In this document: one piece after another, positions 17,063 to 25,672 of the stretch | Position numbering within the stretch: position 1 is the first letter of the stretch | How the letters are laid out: each line of letters starts with the position of its first letter | Assembly (NCBI RefSeq): GCF_022747945.1 | Contig: NZ_JALDST010000001.1 | Span: forward strand, 2,294,001 to 2,358,000 | DNA length: 64,000 nucleotides | Origin: Micromonospora sp. R77 | GTDB taxonomy: Bacteria > Actinomycetota > Actinomycetes > Mycobacteriales > Micromonosporaceae | Reading direction: 5' to 3' | The notes under the pieces: model-generated | What the model was told of the DNA's origin: nothing | The model's input: only the letters and a program-made list of their open reading frames with translations | Databases searched by the model: none | Position numbers and translations under genes: made by a program

Positions 17063-19395
17063 GTGGCGGAACCCGACCTCACCCTGACCGCGAGCCTGCG
17101 ACCGGCCGCGCTGGACGCCCGGCGCGGCGTGGTCCGCCTGCACCCCGAGGTGCTGACCGCGCTCGCGCTGCGCCCCGGCGACCCGGTACGCCTGGCCGGC
17201 CGCCGGGTGACCGCCGGCATCGCGGCCCCGGCCGACCGGAACGCGAGCACCGCCCTGCTGTACGCCGACGACCTGCTCCTGGGCAACCTGGGCCTGCGCG
17301 ACGGCGGGCAGGTGACGGTGAGCCCGCTGCCGGTCACCCCCGCCCGCCGGGTCACCCTGACCGGCCCGGCGGAGATCGTCGCCGCGGTCTCCCCGGAGAT
17401 GCTGCGGCTGGCGCTGCTCGGCAAGGTCGTCACCGCCGGGGACGACGTGTCGCTGCTGCCCCGGGACGTGCTCCCGGACGCCCCGGTGCGCAGCCTCGTC
17501 GAGGCGGCCCGGCGCAGCCTCGCCAGCGCCGTCGGCTATGCCTGGACCAGCACCCTGCTCACCGTGGTCGCCGTCGAGCCGGCCGCCGGGACGCTGGTCA
17601 CCATGGACACCGTGGTCGGCTGGGACGACGGCACCGCCACCCGCGGTTCCGGGCCGGTCGGCCAGGACAGCACCGGCCGGCTGACCGACGCACCGCCACC
17701 CGGCGGCCCGGCCGGGACACCGGAGCGGGTCCGGCCGGACGACGCACCGGCGCGGGTCGGAGCGGACGGGGCACCGGACCAGGCCGGGGCGGACGGCGCA
17801 CCGGAGCTGGTCGGGCCGGACGGGGCGCCGAGCGTCGACGAGCTGCCCGGGCTGCGGGCGCAGGCCGACCAGCTGACCGAACTGCTCGACCTCGGCTTCC
17901 ACCACCGCGAGGTGCTGGGCCGGCTGGGCACCACCGTGTCGCTGGGTGTGCTGCTGAGCGGGCCGGCCGGCTCGGGCAAGTCGGCGCTGGTCCGGGCGGT
18001 CGCCGCCCGGGTACGCGCCCGGGTCTACCTGCGCCGCTCTGGGCACCGGAGCTGGCGGCGTTGACCAACGACGCCGCGGCGGCCCGGCTGCGCGCCGCCG
18101 CCGAGGCGGTACGCGCCGACGGGCCCGCCGTCCTGCTGGTCACCGACGTGGAGGCGCTCGCCCCGGCCGACGAGCCGGGCCCGCTGGCCACCGTGTTCCG
18201 GCAGGTGCTCGCCGAGACCGTACGGGCCGGGGCGGCGGTCGTCTGCACCACCGGCCGGCCGGAGTCCGTGGACCCCGCGTTGCGCGCTCCCGACCTGCTC
18301 TCGCTGCGGATCACCGTGCCGCTGCCGGACCAGCCGATGCGCCGCGAACAGTTGACCGTGCTGACCCGGCAGGTGCCGCTCGCCGAGGACGTCCGGCTGG
18401 ACGAGGTCGCCGGGCGTACGCCGGGGTTCGTCGCGGCGGACCTGGCGGCGCTGGTCCGGGAGGCCGGGGTACGGGCGGCGCTGCGGCAGAGGTCGGCCGA
18501 GTCACCGACGGTGGCGATGGCCGACCTCGACGCCGCGCTGGAGGTGGTCCGCCCGACCACGATGGCCGGCTCGGCGAGCCTGGAACTGGCCTCGGTGACC
18601 CTGGACGACGTGGGCGGCCTGCACGAGGTGAAGGAGACGCTGACCGAGTCGGTGCTCTGGCCGCTGACCTATCCGGACACCTTCGCCCGGCTCGGCGTGC
18701 AGCCGCCCCGGGGCGTGCTGCTCTACGGGCCGCCCGGCTGCGGCAAGACCTACCTGGTCACCGCGCTCGCCGGGTCGGGGCGGGCGAACGTGCTGTCGGT
18801 GAAGGGCGCGGAGCTGCTCTCGAAGTGGGTGGGCGAGAGCGAGCGCGCGGTCCGGGAGCTGTTCCGCCGGGCCCGCGAGGCCGCGCCCACACTGGTCTTC
18901 CTGGACGAGATGGACGCCCTGGCCCCGGTGCGCGGTCAGGCCACCGACGGGGGTACGACCGACCGGGTGGTCGCCGCGCTGCTGACCGAGCTGGACGGGG
19001 TGGAGACGCTGCGCAACGTGGTGGTGGTCGGCGCGACCAACCGCCCCGACCTGGTCGACCCGGCGCTACTGCGTCCGGGCCGGTTGGAGCGGCTGGTCTA
19101 CGTACCGCCGCCGGACGGGCCGGCCCGGGCGGAGATCCTGCGCGCCGCCGCCCGGAACGTGCCGCTCGCACCGGACGTGGACCTGGCCGGGCTGGGCGAG
19201 GAGTTGGACGGCTTCTCGGCCGCCGACTGCGCGGCCCTGGTCCGCGAGTCCGCCCTGGCCGCGATGCGCGAGTCCCTCACCGCCGCCACCGTCACCACCG
19301 CCCACGTCGCGGCGGCCCGCGCCCGGGTCCGCCCCTCCCTCGACCCCGGCCAGGTGGCCTGGCTGGCGGCGTACGCGCAGCAGCGGGCCGGCTGA
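17063..19395 (+). CDS. Cdc48/VAT-type AAA ATPase with two AAA domains (apparent frameshift in D1)
   Basis: GTG start. An N-terminal double-psi-barrel-like domain (LTASLRPAALDARRGVVRLH to about residue 190) is followed by a variable linker, D1 with Walker A GPAGSGKSA and D2 with Walker A GPPGCGKT, Walker B LVFLDEMDAL, and the SRH segment ATNRPDLVDPALLRPGR. D2 looks fully active. In D1 the Walker B region reads VLLVTDVEAL, with Val where the catalytic Glu is expected. One base appears missing at about 18033-18041: the frame as given ends at 18063 while the continuation (LWAPELAALTNDAAAARL in the repaired frame) opens at once. Repaired length is 777 residues. The family unfolds or remodels proteins; partners here are unknown. 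Confidence 0.85.
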
Positions 19396-19479
19396 CAACC
19401 TCCCGCGACGGCTCGACCGTCTGATCAGGAGAGTGGGTCTCGTCGGAGAGGCCCACCGTCCGATCAGGCGGTGATGTGC

Positions 19480-20439
19480 ATGCGTGTTTCTCGCTTCCCG
19501 ATGCTGCTCAGACTGGTGGCGGCGGCAACCGTCCTCACCCTGCCCGGTACGGCTGTCCTCACCCCGGTCGAGCCGGCGGCGGCCGCGGGGGCCGTCCGCC
19601 CGTTCCCGTCCCGGATCCCGCTGCCCGACGGCTTCACCCCCGAGGGCCTCACCGTGGGGCGCGGCGGCACGGTCTACGTCACCTCGATCCTCGACGGCGC
19701 GGTCTGGCGCGGTGACCTGCGGACCGGACGCGGCGAGGTGCTGATCCCCGGGGTGCCCGGCACCGACAAGGCGGGCGTGAAGCTCGACCGGTCCGGTCGG
19801 CTCTGGACGGCCGACTTCTCCGGCGGCGCCGCCAGCGTGTACGACGCGCGGACCGGTGCCCTGCTGGCCCGCTACCGGTTCACCGACCGACCCGGCAGCC
19901 TGGTCAACGACCTGGTGATCACGGAGCGGGCGGTGTACTTCACCGACTCCGCCCGGCCGGTGCTGTACGTCGTACCGCTCGGGCCGGGCGGTCGGCTGCC
20001 CGCCGCGTCGGCGGTCCGGGAGTTGCCGCTGACCGGTCCGGCGGCGGTGCCGGACGCCTACCACAACGGGATCGTGGCGCTGCCCGACGGTGACCTGCTG
20101 GTGGCGCAGATGCTCCCCGGCCGGCTGGTCCGGGTGGACCCGGTGACCGGCGCCAGCCGCCTGGTGGACCTGGGTGGCTATTCCGTCGAGCGCGCCGACG
20201 GCCTGGTCCGCCGCGGCCACACCCTCTGGGTGGTGCGCAACCTGACCAACATGGTCGTCGAGATCCGGCTCGACCCCACCTTCACCCGGGGCACCGTCAC
20301 CCACGAGACCACCGGCCCCGAACTCCGCGTCCCCACCACCGCCGACCTCTTCGGCAACGCCCTCTACGTGGTCAACGCCCGCTTCGACACCGACCAGACC
20401 CCCGAGACCGACTACGACATCATCCGCCTCCCCGCCTGA
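19480..20439 (+). CDS. Secreted SMP-30/gluconolactonase-like beta-propeller protein
   Basis: A 319-residue protein with a Sec signal peptide (basic MRVSRF, hydrophobic core, cleavage near AAAAGA at about residue 38). The mature part is built of propeller-like repeats: PLPDGFTPEGLTVGRGGTVYVTSI, GVKLDRSGRLWTADF, and SLVNDLVITERAVYFTDS, resembling the SMP-30/LRE family. A lactonase activity is possible but catalytic residues were not verified. ATG at 19480 is chosen over GTG 19471 and ATG 19474 because AGGCGG is best spaced for it. It is convergent with the gas vesicle operon. Confidence 0.78.
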   Translation: MRVSRFPMLLRLVAAATVLTLPGTAVLTPVEPAAAAGAVRPFPSRIPLPDGFTPEGLTVGRGGTVYVTSILDGAVWRGDLRTGRGEVLIPGVPGTDKAGVKLDRSGRLWTADFSGGAASVYDARTGALLARYRFTDRPGSLVNDLVITERAVYFTDSARPVLYVVPLGPGGRLPAASAVRELPLTGPAAVPDAYHNGIVALPDGDLLVAQMLPGRLVRVDPVTGASRLVDLGGYSVERADGLVRRGHTLWVVRNLTNMVVEIRLDPTFTRGTVTHETTGPELRVPTTADLFGNALYVVNARFDTDQTPETDYDIIRLPA

Positions 20440-20470
20440 CCCTCCCTGACCCCTCCCCTCACCTCCCCGA

Positions 20471-20537
20471 CCCGGTGATCATGGGGTTGGCGGCAGTCAT
20501 GGAGATCTACAACGCCGTCAACCTCATGATCACCGGG
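20471..20537. repeat. Palindromic intergenic repeat, GATCATGG family, copy 2
   Basis: Near-perfect 24-bp inverted repeat (20471-20494 with 20514-20537, two mismatches) around a 19-nt loop, with outer sequence CCCGGTGATCATG. It sits between the convergent SMP-30-like gene and gvpK. It could act as a bidirectional terminator or be a small mobile-type palindromic repeat. Confidence 0.75.
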
Positions 20538-20541
20538 GCGC

Positions 20542-20597
20542 TCACCGCCGGGGACGCGAGGCCCGGGGGTTCACCGCCGGGGAGGCGAGGCCCGGGG
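20542..20597. repeat. Short tandem duplication beside the palindromic repeat
   Basis: Two copies of a roughly 27-bp unit beginning TCACCGCCGGGGA, at 20542-20569 and 20571-20597, differing at one or two bases. Non-coding, just downstream of gvpK. Confidence 0.6.
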
Positions 20598-20603
20598 AAG
20601 GGA

Positions 20604-20957
20604 TCAGTCGGTGGGGAGGAGGGGGCCGAGGGGGCCCAGGTCGAGGTTGAGGTCTTCGGGGGAGAGGCCGAAGTAGTCGCGCAGGTGGGTCATCTGCTCC
20701 TCCAGCGCCATCAGGGTGGCGCCGACGCGTTCGATCTGGTCGTCGGTGAGGTCACCCAGGTCGACGCGGCGCAGGGCCTGGCGCTCCATGAGCTGGCGGA
20801 GCAGCTCGACGACGGTGAGCACCAGGCTGGCCAGGCCCCGCTCGACCGAGTCGGCGTCGACGGCCAGCCGACGGTCCAGCGGCCGGACCCGGGGCTTCTC
20901 CCACTGCGGCTCCCCCAGCACGGCGGCCAGTTCAGCCGCCTCGTCCCGGCCGGTCAC
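20604..20957 (-). CDS. gvpK: Gas vesicle protein GvpK
   Basis: A 117-residue GvpK family protein. Conserved features are RLAVDADSVERGLASLVLTVVELLRQLMERQALRRV and IERVGATLMALEEQM, an amphipathic helical region. GvpK is an essential accessory protein of vesicle assembly in the organisms tested. It is the last gene of the operon and its ATG overlaps the gvpS stop by four bases (20954-20957). Confidence 0.93.
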   Translation of the reverse strand: MTGRDEAAELAAVLGEPQWEKPRVRPLDRRLAVDADSVERGLASLVLTVVELLRQLMERQALRRVDLGDLTDDQIERVGATLMALEEQMTHLRDYFGLSPEDLNLDLGPLGPLLPTD

Positions 20958-21307
20958 GACGTCCCCTCCGCCGCCGCACCGGGCAACTCCGGCGACGCGA
21001 GCCCGCCGGGCAGCTCCGGCGACGCCAGCCCGCCGGGCAACTCCGGCGACGCCAGCCCGCCGGGCAACTCCGGCGACCCGAGCGGGGTGGGCGGGGCGGG
21101 CAGCTCCGGCGGGGCGAGCGCGCCGACGGAGGCGACCAGCGCGCGCAGCGAGATCCGGACCAGGTCGATGTCGGCGATGGCCAGGGTGATGTCGCCGCTG
21201 ATCACCACGCCGGTGGCCAGCACCCGGTCCAGCAGGTCGACCAGGGCCACCTGGTGGTGGGCCAGCGGATCGTCGGCGCTGCTCGGCGCGAGCGAGGTCA
21301 CCCCCAT
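20954..21307 (-). CDS. gvpS: Gas vesicle protein GvpS (GvpA/J/M family) with C-terminal repeat
   Basis: A 117-residue protein with the GvpA-type core VALVDLLDRVLATGVVISGDITLAIADIDLVRISLRALVASV, in the GvpM/S branch. The tail is made of four 9-residue repeats of the SPELPGGLA type encoded by 27-bp units. ATG 21307 (MGVTSLAPSS) is preferred over an in-frame ATG at 21358, which would lie inside gvpL. It follows gvpL by about 20 bp. It is probably a minor shell or nucleation component. Confidence 0.88.
   Translation of the reverse strand: MGVTSLAPSSADDPLAHHQVALVDLLDRVLATGVVISGDITLAIADIDLVRISLRALVASVGALAPPELPAPPTPLGSPELPGGLASPELPGGLASPELPGGLASPELPGAAAEGTS
20981..21085 (-). repeat. Four 27-bp tandem repeats inside gvpS
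   Basis: Units start at 20981, 21008, 21035 and 21062, nearly identical at the DNA level, each encoding nine residues (SPELPGGLA type) in frame. The near identity suggests recent expansion or slippage; copy number may vary between strains. Confidence 0.85.
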
Positions 21308-21326
21308 CCCGGCCCCCAAACCCCGG

Positions 21327-22211
21327 TCACACCGGCTCCCCGCGCGCCGGTTCGGCATGCGTCGGCTCCGCGTGCGTCGACTCTCCGCGCACCGGGTCCG
21401 CGGGCACCGGGTCCGCCGAGGGTTCCGCCACGAAGGAGTACGGCGGCCACGGGCCGGTCAGCTCCAGCCGCAGCTCCGGGTGCCGCTCGGCCAGCTCGCC
21501 GACCAGCGCCGCGAAACCGTCCAGCGCGGCCCGGTCGACCAGGTACGCGCCGTTGAGCACCATCGCGGTGGCCGCCCCGGAGAGCCGCCGGTCCTGCGGG
21601 GCGTGCCGGCGGGCGGCGACCGCGTACCCGGCGAGGGCGGTGTGCACGGCGCTGGACGCCTCCGCCGCGATCCGCTGCCCCTCCTCCCGGGCGGTGAGCT
21701 GGGCCCGCCGCCGCCGCAGGTACGCCGCACCGGCCCCGCCCCCGCCGACCGGTTCCTCGGTCCGGGGCGTCGCGCCGGGCACCACGTACCCCTTGACGCC
21801 CCACTCCTCGCGGCCGGTGAGCCGGGCGAGGGTGGCGGTCAGCTCGGCGCGCCGCTCGGTCAGCACCCGGGCGACCCGCTCGTCGTCGCGGTGCACGGTG
21901 GCCAGCCGGGCCGGCACCACCGCGCCCGCCCGGGACAGCGCGTCCACCACCGCGTGGTGGGCCCGGGCGGCCCGCTCCAGCCAGGCCAGGTCCTCCAGGT
22001 TGCGGCGCAGCGGCTCCTCGCCGTACTCGGTTAGCGGGGCGCTGCTGACGACGGCGACCAGGCCGGCGGCGCGGACCGCGCGGACCGGCGTGCCGTCCAT
22101 CCCGGTGATCCCGCCGAGCGTCTGCGGGTCGACCTCGCGGGCCACCCCGTGCAGCCAGGCGCCGACCCCGAGGGCGGCGTCCGCCGAGGTGGACTCAGCG
22201 GTCGTACTCAT
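21327..22211 (-). CDS. gvpL: Gas vesicle protein GvpL (GvpF/L family)
   Basis: A 294-residue GvpF/L family protein: AWLHGVAREVDPQTLGGITGM near the start, HHAVVDALSRAGAVVPARLATV, and C-terminal LDGFAALVGELAERHPELRLELTGPWPPYSF, the family signature. A disordered tail of ADPVPADPVRGE-like repeats follows. GvpF/L proteins bind GvpA and are thought to help nucleate or chaperone shell assembly. The ATG overlaps gvpJ by 17 bp. Confidence 0.92.
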   Translation of the reverse strand: MSTTAESTSADAALGVGAWLHGVAREVDPQTLGGITGMDGTPVRAVRAAGLVAVVSSAPLTEYGEEPLRRNLEDLAWLERAARAHHAVVDALSRAGAVVPARLATVHRDDERVARVLTERRAELTATLARLTGREEWGVKGYVVPGATPRTEEPVGGGGAGAAYLRRRRAQLTAREEGQRIAAEASSAVHTALAGYAVAARRHAPQDRRLSGAATAMVLNGAYLVDRAALDGFAALVGELAERHPELRLELTGPWPPYSFVAEPSADPVPADPVRGESTHAEPTHAEPARGEPV

Positions 22212-22563
22212 TCCGTTCCTCCCTCAGGGCGCGGGCGGCGACCCGGGGACGCCGGGACGCCTCCACCTCCTCCGGGTCGCGAGGGCCGGGCTCGACGGGC
22301 GGCCGGGCCCGGGAACTGAGCCACGGGTCGTGCTCCCACCAGTCGATGCCGATCTGCCGCGCGGTGTCCACCGAGGCGATCACCAGCCGCAGCTTGAGCG
22401 TCAGCAGCTCGATGTCGAGCAGGCTGACCCGGATGTCGCCGGCGATCACGATGCCCCGGTCGAGGACCCGTTCGAGGATGTCGCCCAGGTTCGCCGGCTC
22501 GTGCCCGGCACCCATCACCTGGCCGCTGTTCTGCACCACCGGGGAAGGTCGTGGAGTCGTCAT
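22195..22563 (-). CDS. gvpJ: Gas vesicle protein GvpJ
   Basis: A 122-residue GvpA-related protein with core NLGDILERVLDRGIVIAGDIRVSLLDIELLTLKLRLVIASVD followed by TARQIGIDWWEHDPWLS, a GvpJ-specific ending, and a basic tail. GvpJ is a minor structural component thought to influence vesicle shape. It starts one base after the gvpO stop. Confidence 0.92.
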   Translation of the reverse strand: MTTPRPSPVVQNSGQVMGAGHEPANLGDILERVLDRGIVIAGDIRVSLLDIELLTLKLRLVIASVDTARQIGIDWWEHDPWLSSRARPPVEPGPRDPEEVEASRRPRVAARALREERNEYDR

Positions 22564-22564
22564 C

Positions 22565-22924
22565 TCAGCTCACGTCCCCCTTGCCGCGCTGGTAGCGGCG
22601 GGTCCGCCGGTAGCCGAGCAGGCTGCCCGCCATGTCCAGCTCGACCTCGTAGAGGCCGAGCAGGTCGGTCGACGCCGGGATCCGGTGGTCCTCGACCACC
22701 TCCACCCCGACCAGCCAGCCGTCGTCGGTGGGCTGGATCGAGGTGATCCCGAGCGGGTCCCTGCCGGTCAGCCCGACGAGCTGGCGCAGCCCCTCCCGGG
22801 CGGCCTCGGCGGCCGTGACCGGCTCGTAGTCCTCGTCGTCGGCGTACCGGTCGGGCTCCTCCCGGCCGCCCCGGTCCCGCCACCGCTCCCGGTCGCCGTC
22901 GCCGCGGATCCGTACTCCCGTCAT
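22565..22924 (-). CDS. gvpO: Gas vesicle protein GvpO
   Basis: A 119-residue protein. The N-terminal 35 residues are charged and probably disordered; the conserved GvpO domain runs from AAEAAREGLRQLVGLTGRDPLGITSIQPTDDGWLVGVEVVED to GLYEVELDMAGSLLGYRRTRRYQRG. GvpO is an accessory protein with a regulatory or assembly role. In Streptomyces clusters gvpO precedes gvpA; here it lies between gvpG and gvpJ. Confidence 0.92.
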   Translation of the reverse strand: MTGVRIRGDGDRERWRDRGGREEPDRYADDEDYEPVTAAEAAREGLRQLVGLTGRDPLGITSIQPTDDGWLVGVEVVEDHRIPASTDLLGLYEVELDMAGSLLGYRRTRRYQRGKGDVS

Positions 22925-22925
22925 C

Positions 22926-23264
22926 TCATCTCCCTCGCCGGCGGTCCTGGTCAGCCCGTCCGTCCGTGGACCGACGCCGGGCCGGGGGCGGCCGGCGACC
23001 CGGGCCGGCGGGCCGGGACGGCGTACGTCCGGTGCCGCCGGCCGGGGTGGTCAACCGGTCCAGCACCTGCTGCTGGCCCCGGTCCCGTTCCTCGGGCGTG
23101 ATGTCGCCGGCCGCCGCCGCCCGGTCCAGCTCCTCCAGCTCGTGCCGGATGTTGACCGGGTTGTACTGCCGGGTCTCCGCCTCCCGGGCGATCACCTTGA
23201 CCACCGAGGTCAGCCCCCGCACGGGTGCGTACGGCAGGGTCAGCAACGCCCACAGGATGTCCAT
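22926..23264 (-). CDS. gvpG: Gas vesicle protein GvpG
   Basis: A 112-residue protein opening MDILWALLTLPYAPVRGLTSVVKVIAREAE, the conserved GvpG start, followed by HELEELDRAAAAGDITPEERD, and a basic Pro/Arg-rich tail. GvpG is a small accessory protein needed for assembly in studied systems. It follows gvpF by three bases. Confidence 0.92.
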   Translation of the reverse strand: MDILWALLTLPYAPVRGLTSVVKVIAREAETRQYNPVNIRHELEELDRAAAAGDITPEERDRGQQQVLDRLTTPAGGTGRTPSRPAGPGRRPPPARRRSTDGRADQDRRRGR

Positions 23265-23267
23265 GGG

Positions 23268-24044
23268 TCACTCCACCAGCTGGTGCGCGCTCACGAAGTC
23301 GTACGGGGCCAGCGGGCCGAGCAGTCGCATCCGGATCAGGTCCCGACGCTGCTCGGCGAAGTCCTCCACCGCCCGGACGAACTCCTCCTCGTCGTCCGCG
23401 CCGACCAGGAAGGCCACGTTCACCGCGTCCAGTTCACTGCTCGGTTGGCGGGGCGCGTTCGCCACCGCGTACGGGGTGAGCGCCTCGACCAGCTCGCGGT
23501 TCTCCGCCTCCCGGCGCAGCTCCACCGCTTGGCTGATCATCTCGCCGAGCCGGATCCGCTGCTCCCGGCTCTCCGCCTCCGGCCGGCCGCGTACCTGGTC
23601 GGCCAGTGCGGCGGCACCCGCGTCGGCGGCCAGCACCTCGCTGATCAGCTCCGCCTCGTCGAAGCGCCCGTGCACCGTGTACTGGAGCCGGTCCTCGAAC
23701 TCGTCGAGCGCGGCGGCGAACCGCTCGTGGTGCGCCTCCAACAGGTCGGCCACCGCGTCCGGCCCGGTCACCACCGTGCCGAACCGGACCGGCAGCACCG
23801 GCGCGACCGCCGCCGTGCCGTCCAGCAGCGTCTGGTACGCGGTCAGGTCGGCGGGCCGACCCATCGGCTCCTCCAGCCCGACCTCGCTGACCAGGGCGGT
23901 CAGGTCGCCGTGCCGGACGGCGGTGATCTCGCCCGGCGGGGTGCCGACCCCCTCCGCGTCGGGGGTCGGCTCCACGTCGGACGGCACGATGCCGTAGATG
24001 AACAGGCCGGTCTCGTCGGCCGGCGGAGTCTGCTCGTCGGTCAT
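23268..24044 (-). CDS. gvpF: Gas vesicle protein GvpF
   Basis: A 258-residue GvpF/L protein: GLFIYGIVPSDVE at the start, LPVRFGTVVTGPDAV in the middle, and C-terminal FAEQRRDLIRMRLLGPLAPYDFVS, the family signature. In cyanobacteria GvpF is found at the inner shell surface and binds GvpA. It starts one base after the gvpA stop. Confidence 0.93.
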   Translation of the reverse strand: MTDEQTPPADETGLFIYGIVPSDVEPTPDAEGVGTPPGEITAVRHGDLTALVSEVGLEEPMGRPADLTAYQTLLDGTAAVAPVLPVRFGTVVTGPDAVADLLEAHHERFAAALDEFEDRLQYTVHGRFDEAELISEVLAADAGAAALADQVRGRPEAESREQRIRLGEMISQAVELRREAENRELVEALTPYAVANAPRQPSSELDAVNVAFLVGADDEEEFVRAVEDFAEQRRDLIRMRLLGPLAPYDFVSAHQLVE

Positions 24045-24045
24045 C

Positions 24046-24471
24046 TCAGCCCTCCTCGCCCCGGCGGCGACGCGGACGGTCCCGCTTGCGCTCGGCGCGG
24101 TCGCTGATCGACTCGGCCACCGCGCCGCTGATCTCCTGCGCGGCCTTGCCCAGGCCGGAGATGGCCTTGCCCTTGGTCGCCGCCCCGGCGGCGTCGCCCA
24201 CCAGGTCGGGCAGCCCCTTGGTGCCCTTCGGGGTGATGTCGTACCGGTCGACCGCCTCGGCGAACCGCAGGTACGTCTCCACGCTGGCGATCACGATCCG
24301 GGCGTTGATCTCCAGGAGGTTGATGCCGACCACGGCGATCGACACCTGCGCGTCGATCACCACGCCCTTGTCCAGCACCGTCTCCACCACGTCGGCGAGG
24401 CTTCCCCCGCCGCCACCGCCCCGTTCCAGGGCGCCACCGCCCTGACCGCTGCTCGTCGTCGCAACCGTCAT
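24046..24471 (-). CDS. gvpA: Gas vesicle major shell protein GvpA, actinomycete type with tails
   Basis: 141 residues. The core [51 protein letters not shown] is the GvpA shell fold that forms ribs of the vesicle wall. Unlike the roughly 70-residue cyanobacterial GvpA, it has a Gly-rich N-terminal extension (about 23 residues) and a C-terminal tail ending in a run of basic residues, as in Streptomyces GvpA. The ATG overlaps the upstream stop (ATGA, 24468-24471). Confidence 0.92.
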   Translation of the reverse strand: MTVATTSSGQGGGALERGGGGGGSLADVVETVLDKGVVIDAQVSIAVVGINLLEINARIVIASVETYLRFAEAVDRYDITPKGTKGLPDLVGDAAGAATKGKAISGLGKAAQEISGAVAESISDRAERKRDRPRRRRGEEG

Positions 24472-25670
24472 TCGCCACGCTCCTCACGCCGGCGGCGGAC
24501 CACCGGACGACGGGGCGGCTCGGGGGCCCGACGGGCGGCCGGGCGGGGACGCTCCTCACGCGGCTCCCGCTCCTCGCGCGGCTGCGGGCGGCGCGCCCGC
24601 TCCGGCTGGCGGCGGCGCACCGGAGGCCGCTCCTCCTCGGGCTCCTCCTCGTCGTAGCCCTCGTCGAAGTCCTCGCCCTCCTCGTACTCGTCGTACTCCT
24701 CCTCCTCGGGGGGACGACGACGCTGCGGCGCCCGACGGCGGCCACGCTCGGCGGGCCGGCGCTCCTCCTCGGGCTCCTCCGCCGCCTCGGGCTCCTCGGC
24801 CTCCTCGGCCCGGCCCTGCTGCTGCTGCTCGCGGGCCTCCTGCTCCTCCTGGAGCGCGGTCTCGTGGTCCTTGACCACCTGGGAGTCCTCAATCTCGCCG
24901 CGCCAGCCCTCGACCGAGTCCGGGTCGAGCACGGTCTGCGTCATCACGTGCCGGACGAAGTGCTTCAACTCCAGCCGCACCCGCCGGCCCTGGGCCCGCC
25001 ACAGGTTGCCGGTGTGCTCGAAGAGGCCCTTCGGGTGGTACTCCAGCACGACCAGGATCTTCGTCAGCTCCGGGCCGACCTCGTGGAAGCTGACCGTGCC
25101 GTCGACGGAGCCCTTCTCGCCCTTGGACCGCCAGTGGATCAACCGGTCCGGGATCTGCCGGATGATCGTCGACTCCCAGCTGCGGTGCGACCAGAAGATC
25201 TGCGCCTTCCAGTTCATCTTCTCGTCTTCGGAGTTCTCCGCCAGCTCGACCTTCTTCATGAAGCTCGGGAAGTCACCGAAGGTGGTCCACTGGTTGTAGG
25301 CGACCCGGACCGGCACGCCGACCTCGATGGTCTCGACGATGTTGGTGACCTTGAGCTTCTTGCCGCCGCCCTTGCCACCCTTGCCGCCGCCGAACGCCGA
25401 CATGAGTTTCTCCTTACCGCCGGCGAGGCCGGCATGGAACATGGCCTTCATCGGGGAGTGGCCCTCGGCGAGCTTCTGCGCGCCGGTGGCGGCGGCGATC
25501 AGACCGGGGCCACCGCCGGACTTCGCGTACTCACTGAGCCGACCGGTCGCGCCGGTGAGCCGCTCGGTCACCACCGTCACGGCCCGCTCACCGATCGCGG
25601 ACGCCAGGTTGCGCAGTTCACCGCCGAGCTGGTCACGCGCCTTGTCGGCGAGGTTCGTCGTCGCTGCCAT
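24468..25670 (-). CDS. SRPBCC-domain gas vesicle cluster protein, probably GvpZ-type
   Basis: A 400-residue protein. Residues 1-105 are helical and Gly/Lys-rich ([21 protein letters not shown]). An SRPBCC/cyclase-like domain (about 106-250) runs from [29 protein letters not shown] through [15 protein letters not shown]. The last 150 residues are extremely acidic and basic low-complexity sequence. Streptomyces gvp clusters contain actinomycete-specific GvpY and GvpZ; this and the upstream gene appear to be their counterparts, but the exact letter assignment is uncertain. ATG 25670 starts two bases after the previous stop. Confidence 0.8.
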   Translation of the reverse strand: MAATTNLADKARDQLGGELRNLASAIGERAVTVVTERLTGATGRLSEYAKSGGGPGLIAAATGAQKLAEGHSPMKAMFHAGLAGGKEKLMSAFGGGKGGKGGGKKLKVTNIVETIEVGVPVRVAYNQWTTFGDFPSFMKKVELAENSEDEKMNWKAQIFWSHRSWESTIIRQIPDRLIHWRSKGEKGSVDGTVSFHEVGPELTKILVVLEYHPKGLFEHTGNLWRAQGRRVRLELKHFVRHVMTQTVLDPDSVEGWRGEIEDSQVVKDHETALQEEQEAREQQQQGRAEEAEEPEAAEEPEEERRPAERGRRRAPQRRRPPEEEEYDEYEEGEDFDEGYDEEEPEEERPPVRRRQPERARRPQPREEREPREERPRPAARRAPEPPRRPVVRRRREERGE

Positions 25671-25672
25671 GG

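Noticed and set aside
20981..21085. CRISPR-like array
   Set aside because: The 27-bp units are contiguous with no spacers and encode an in-frame peptide repeat of GvpS.
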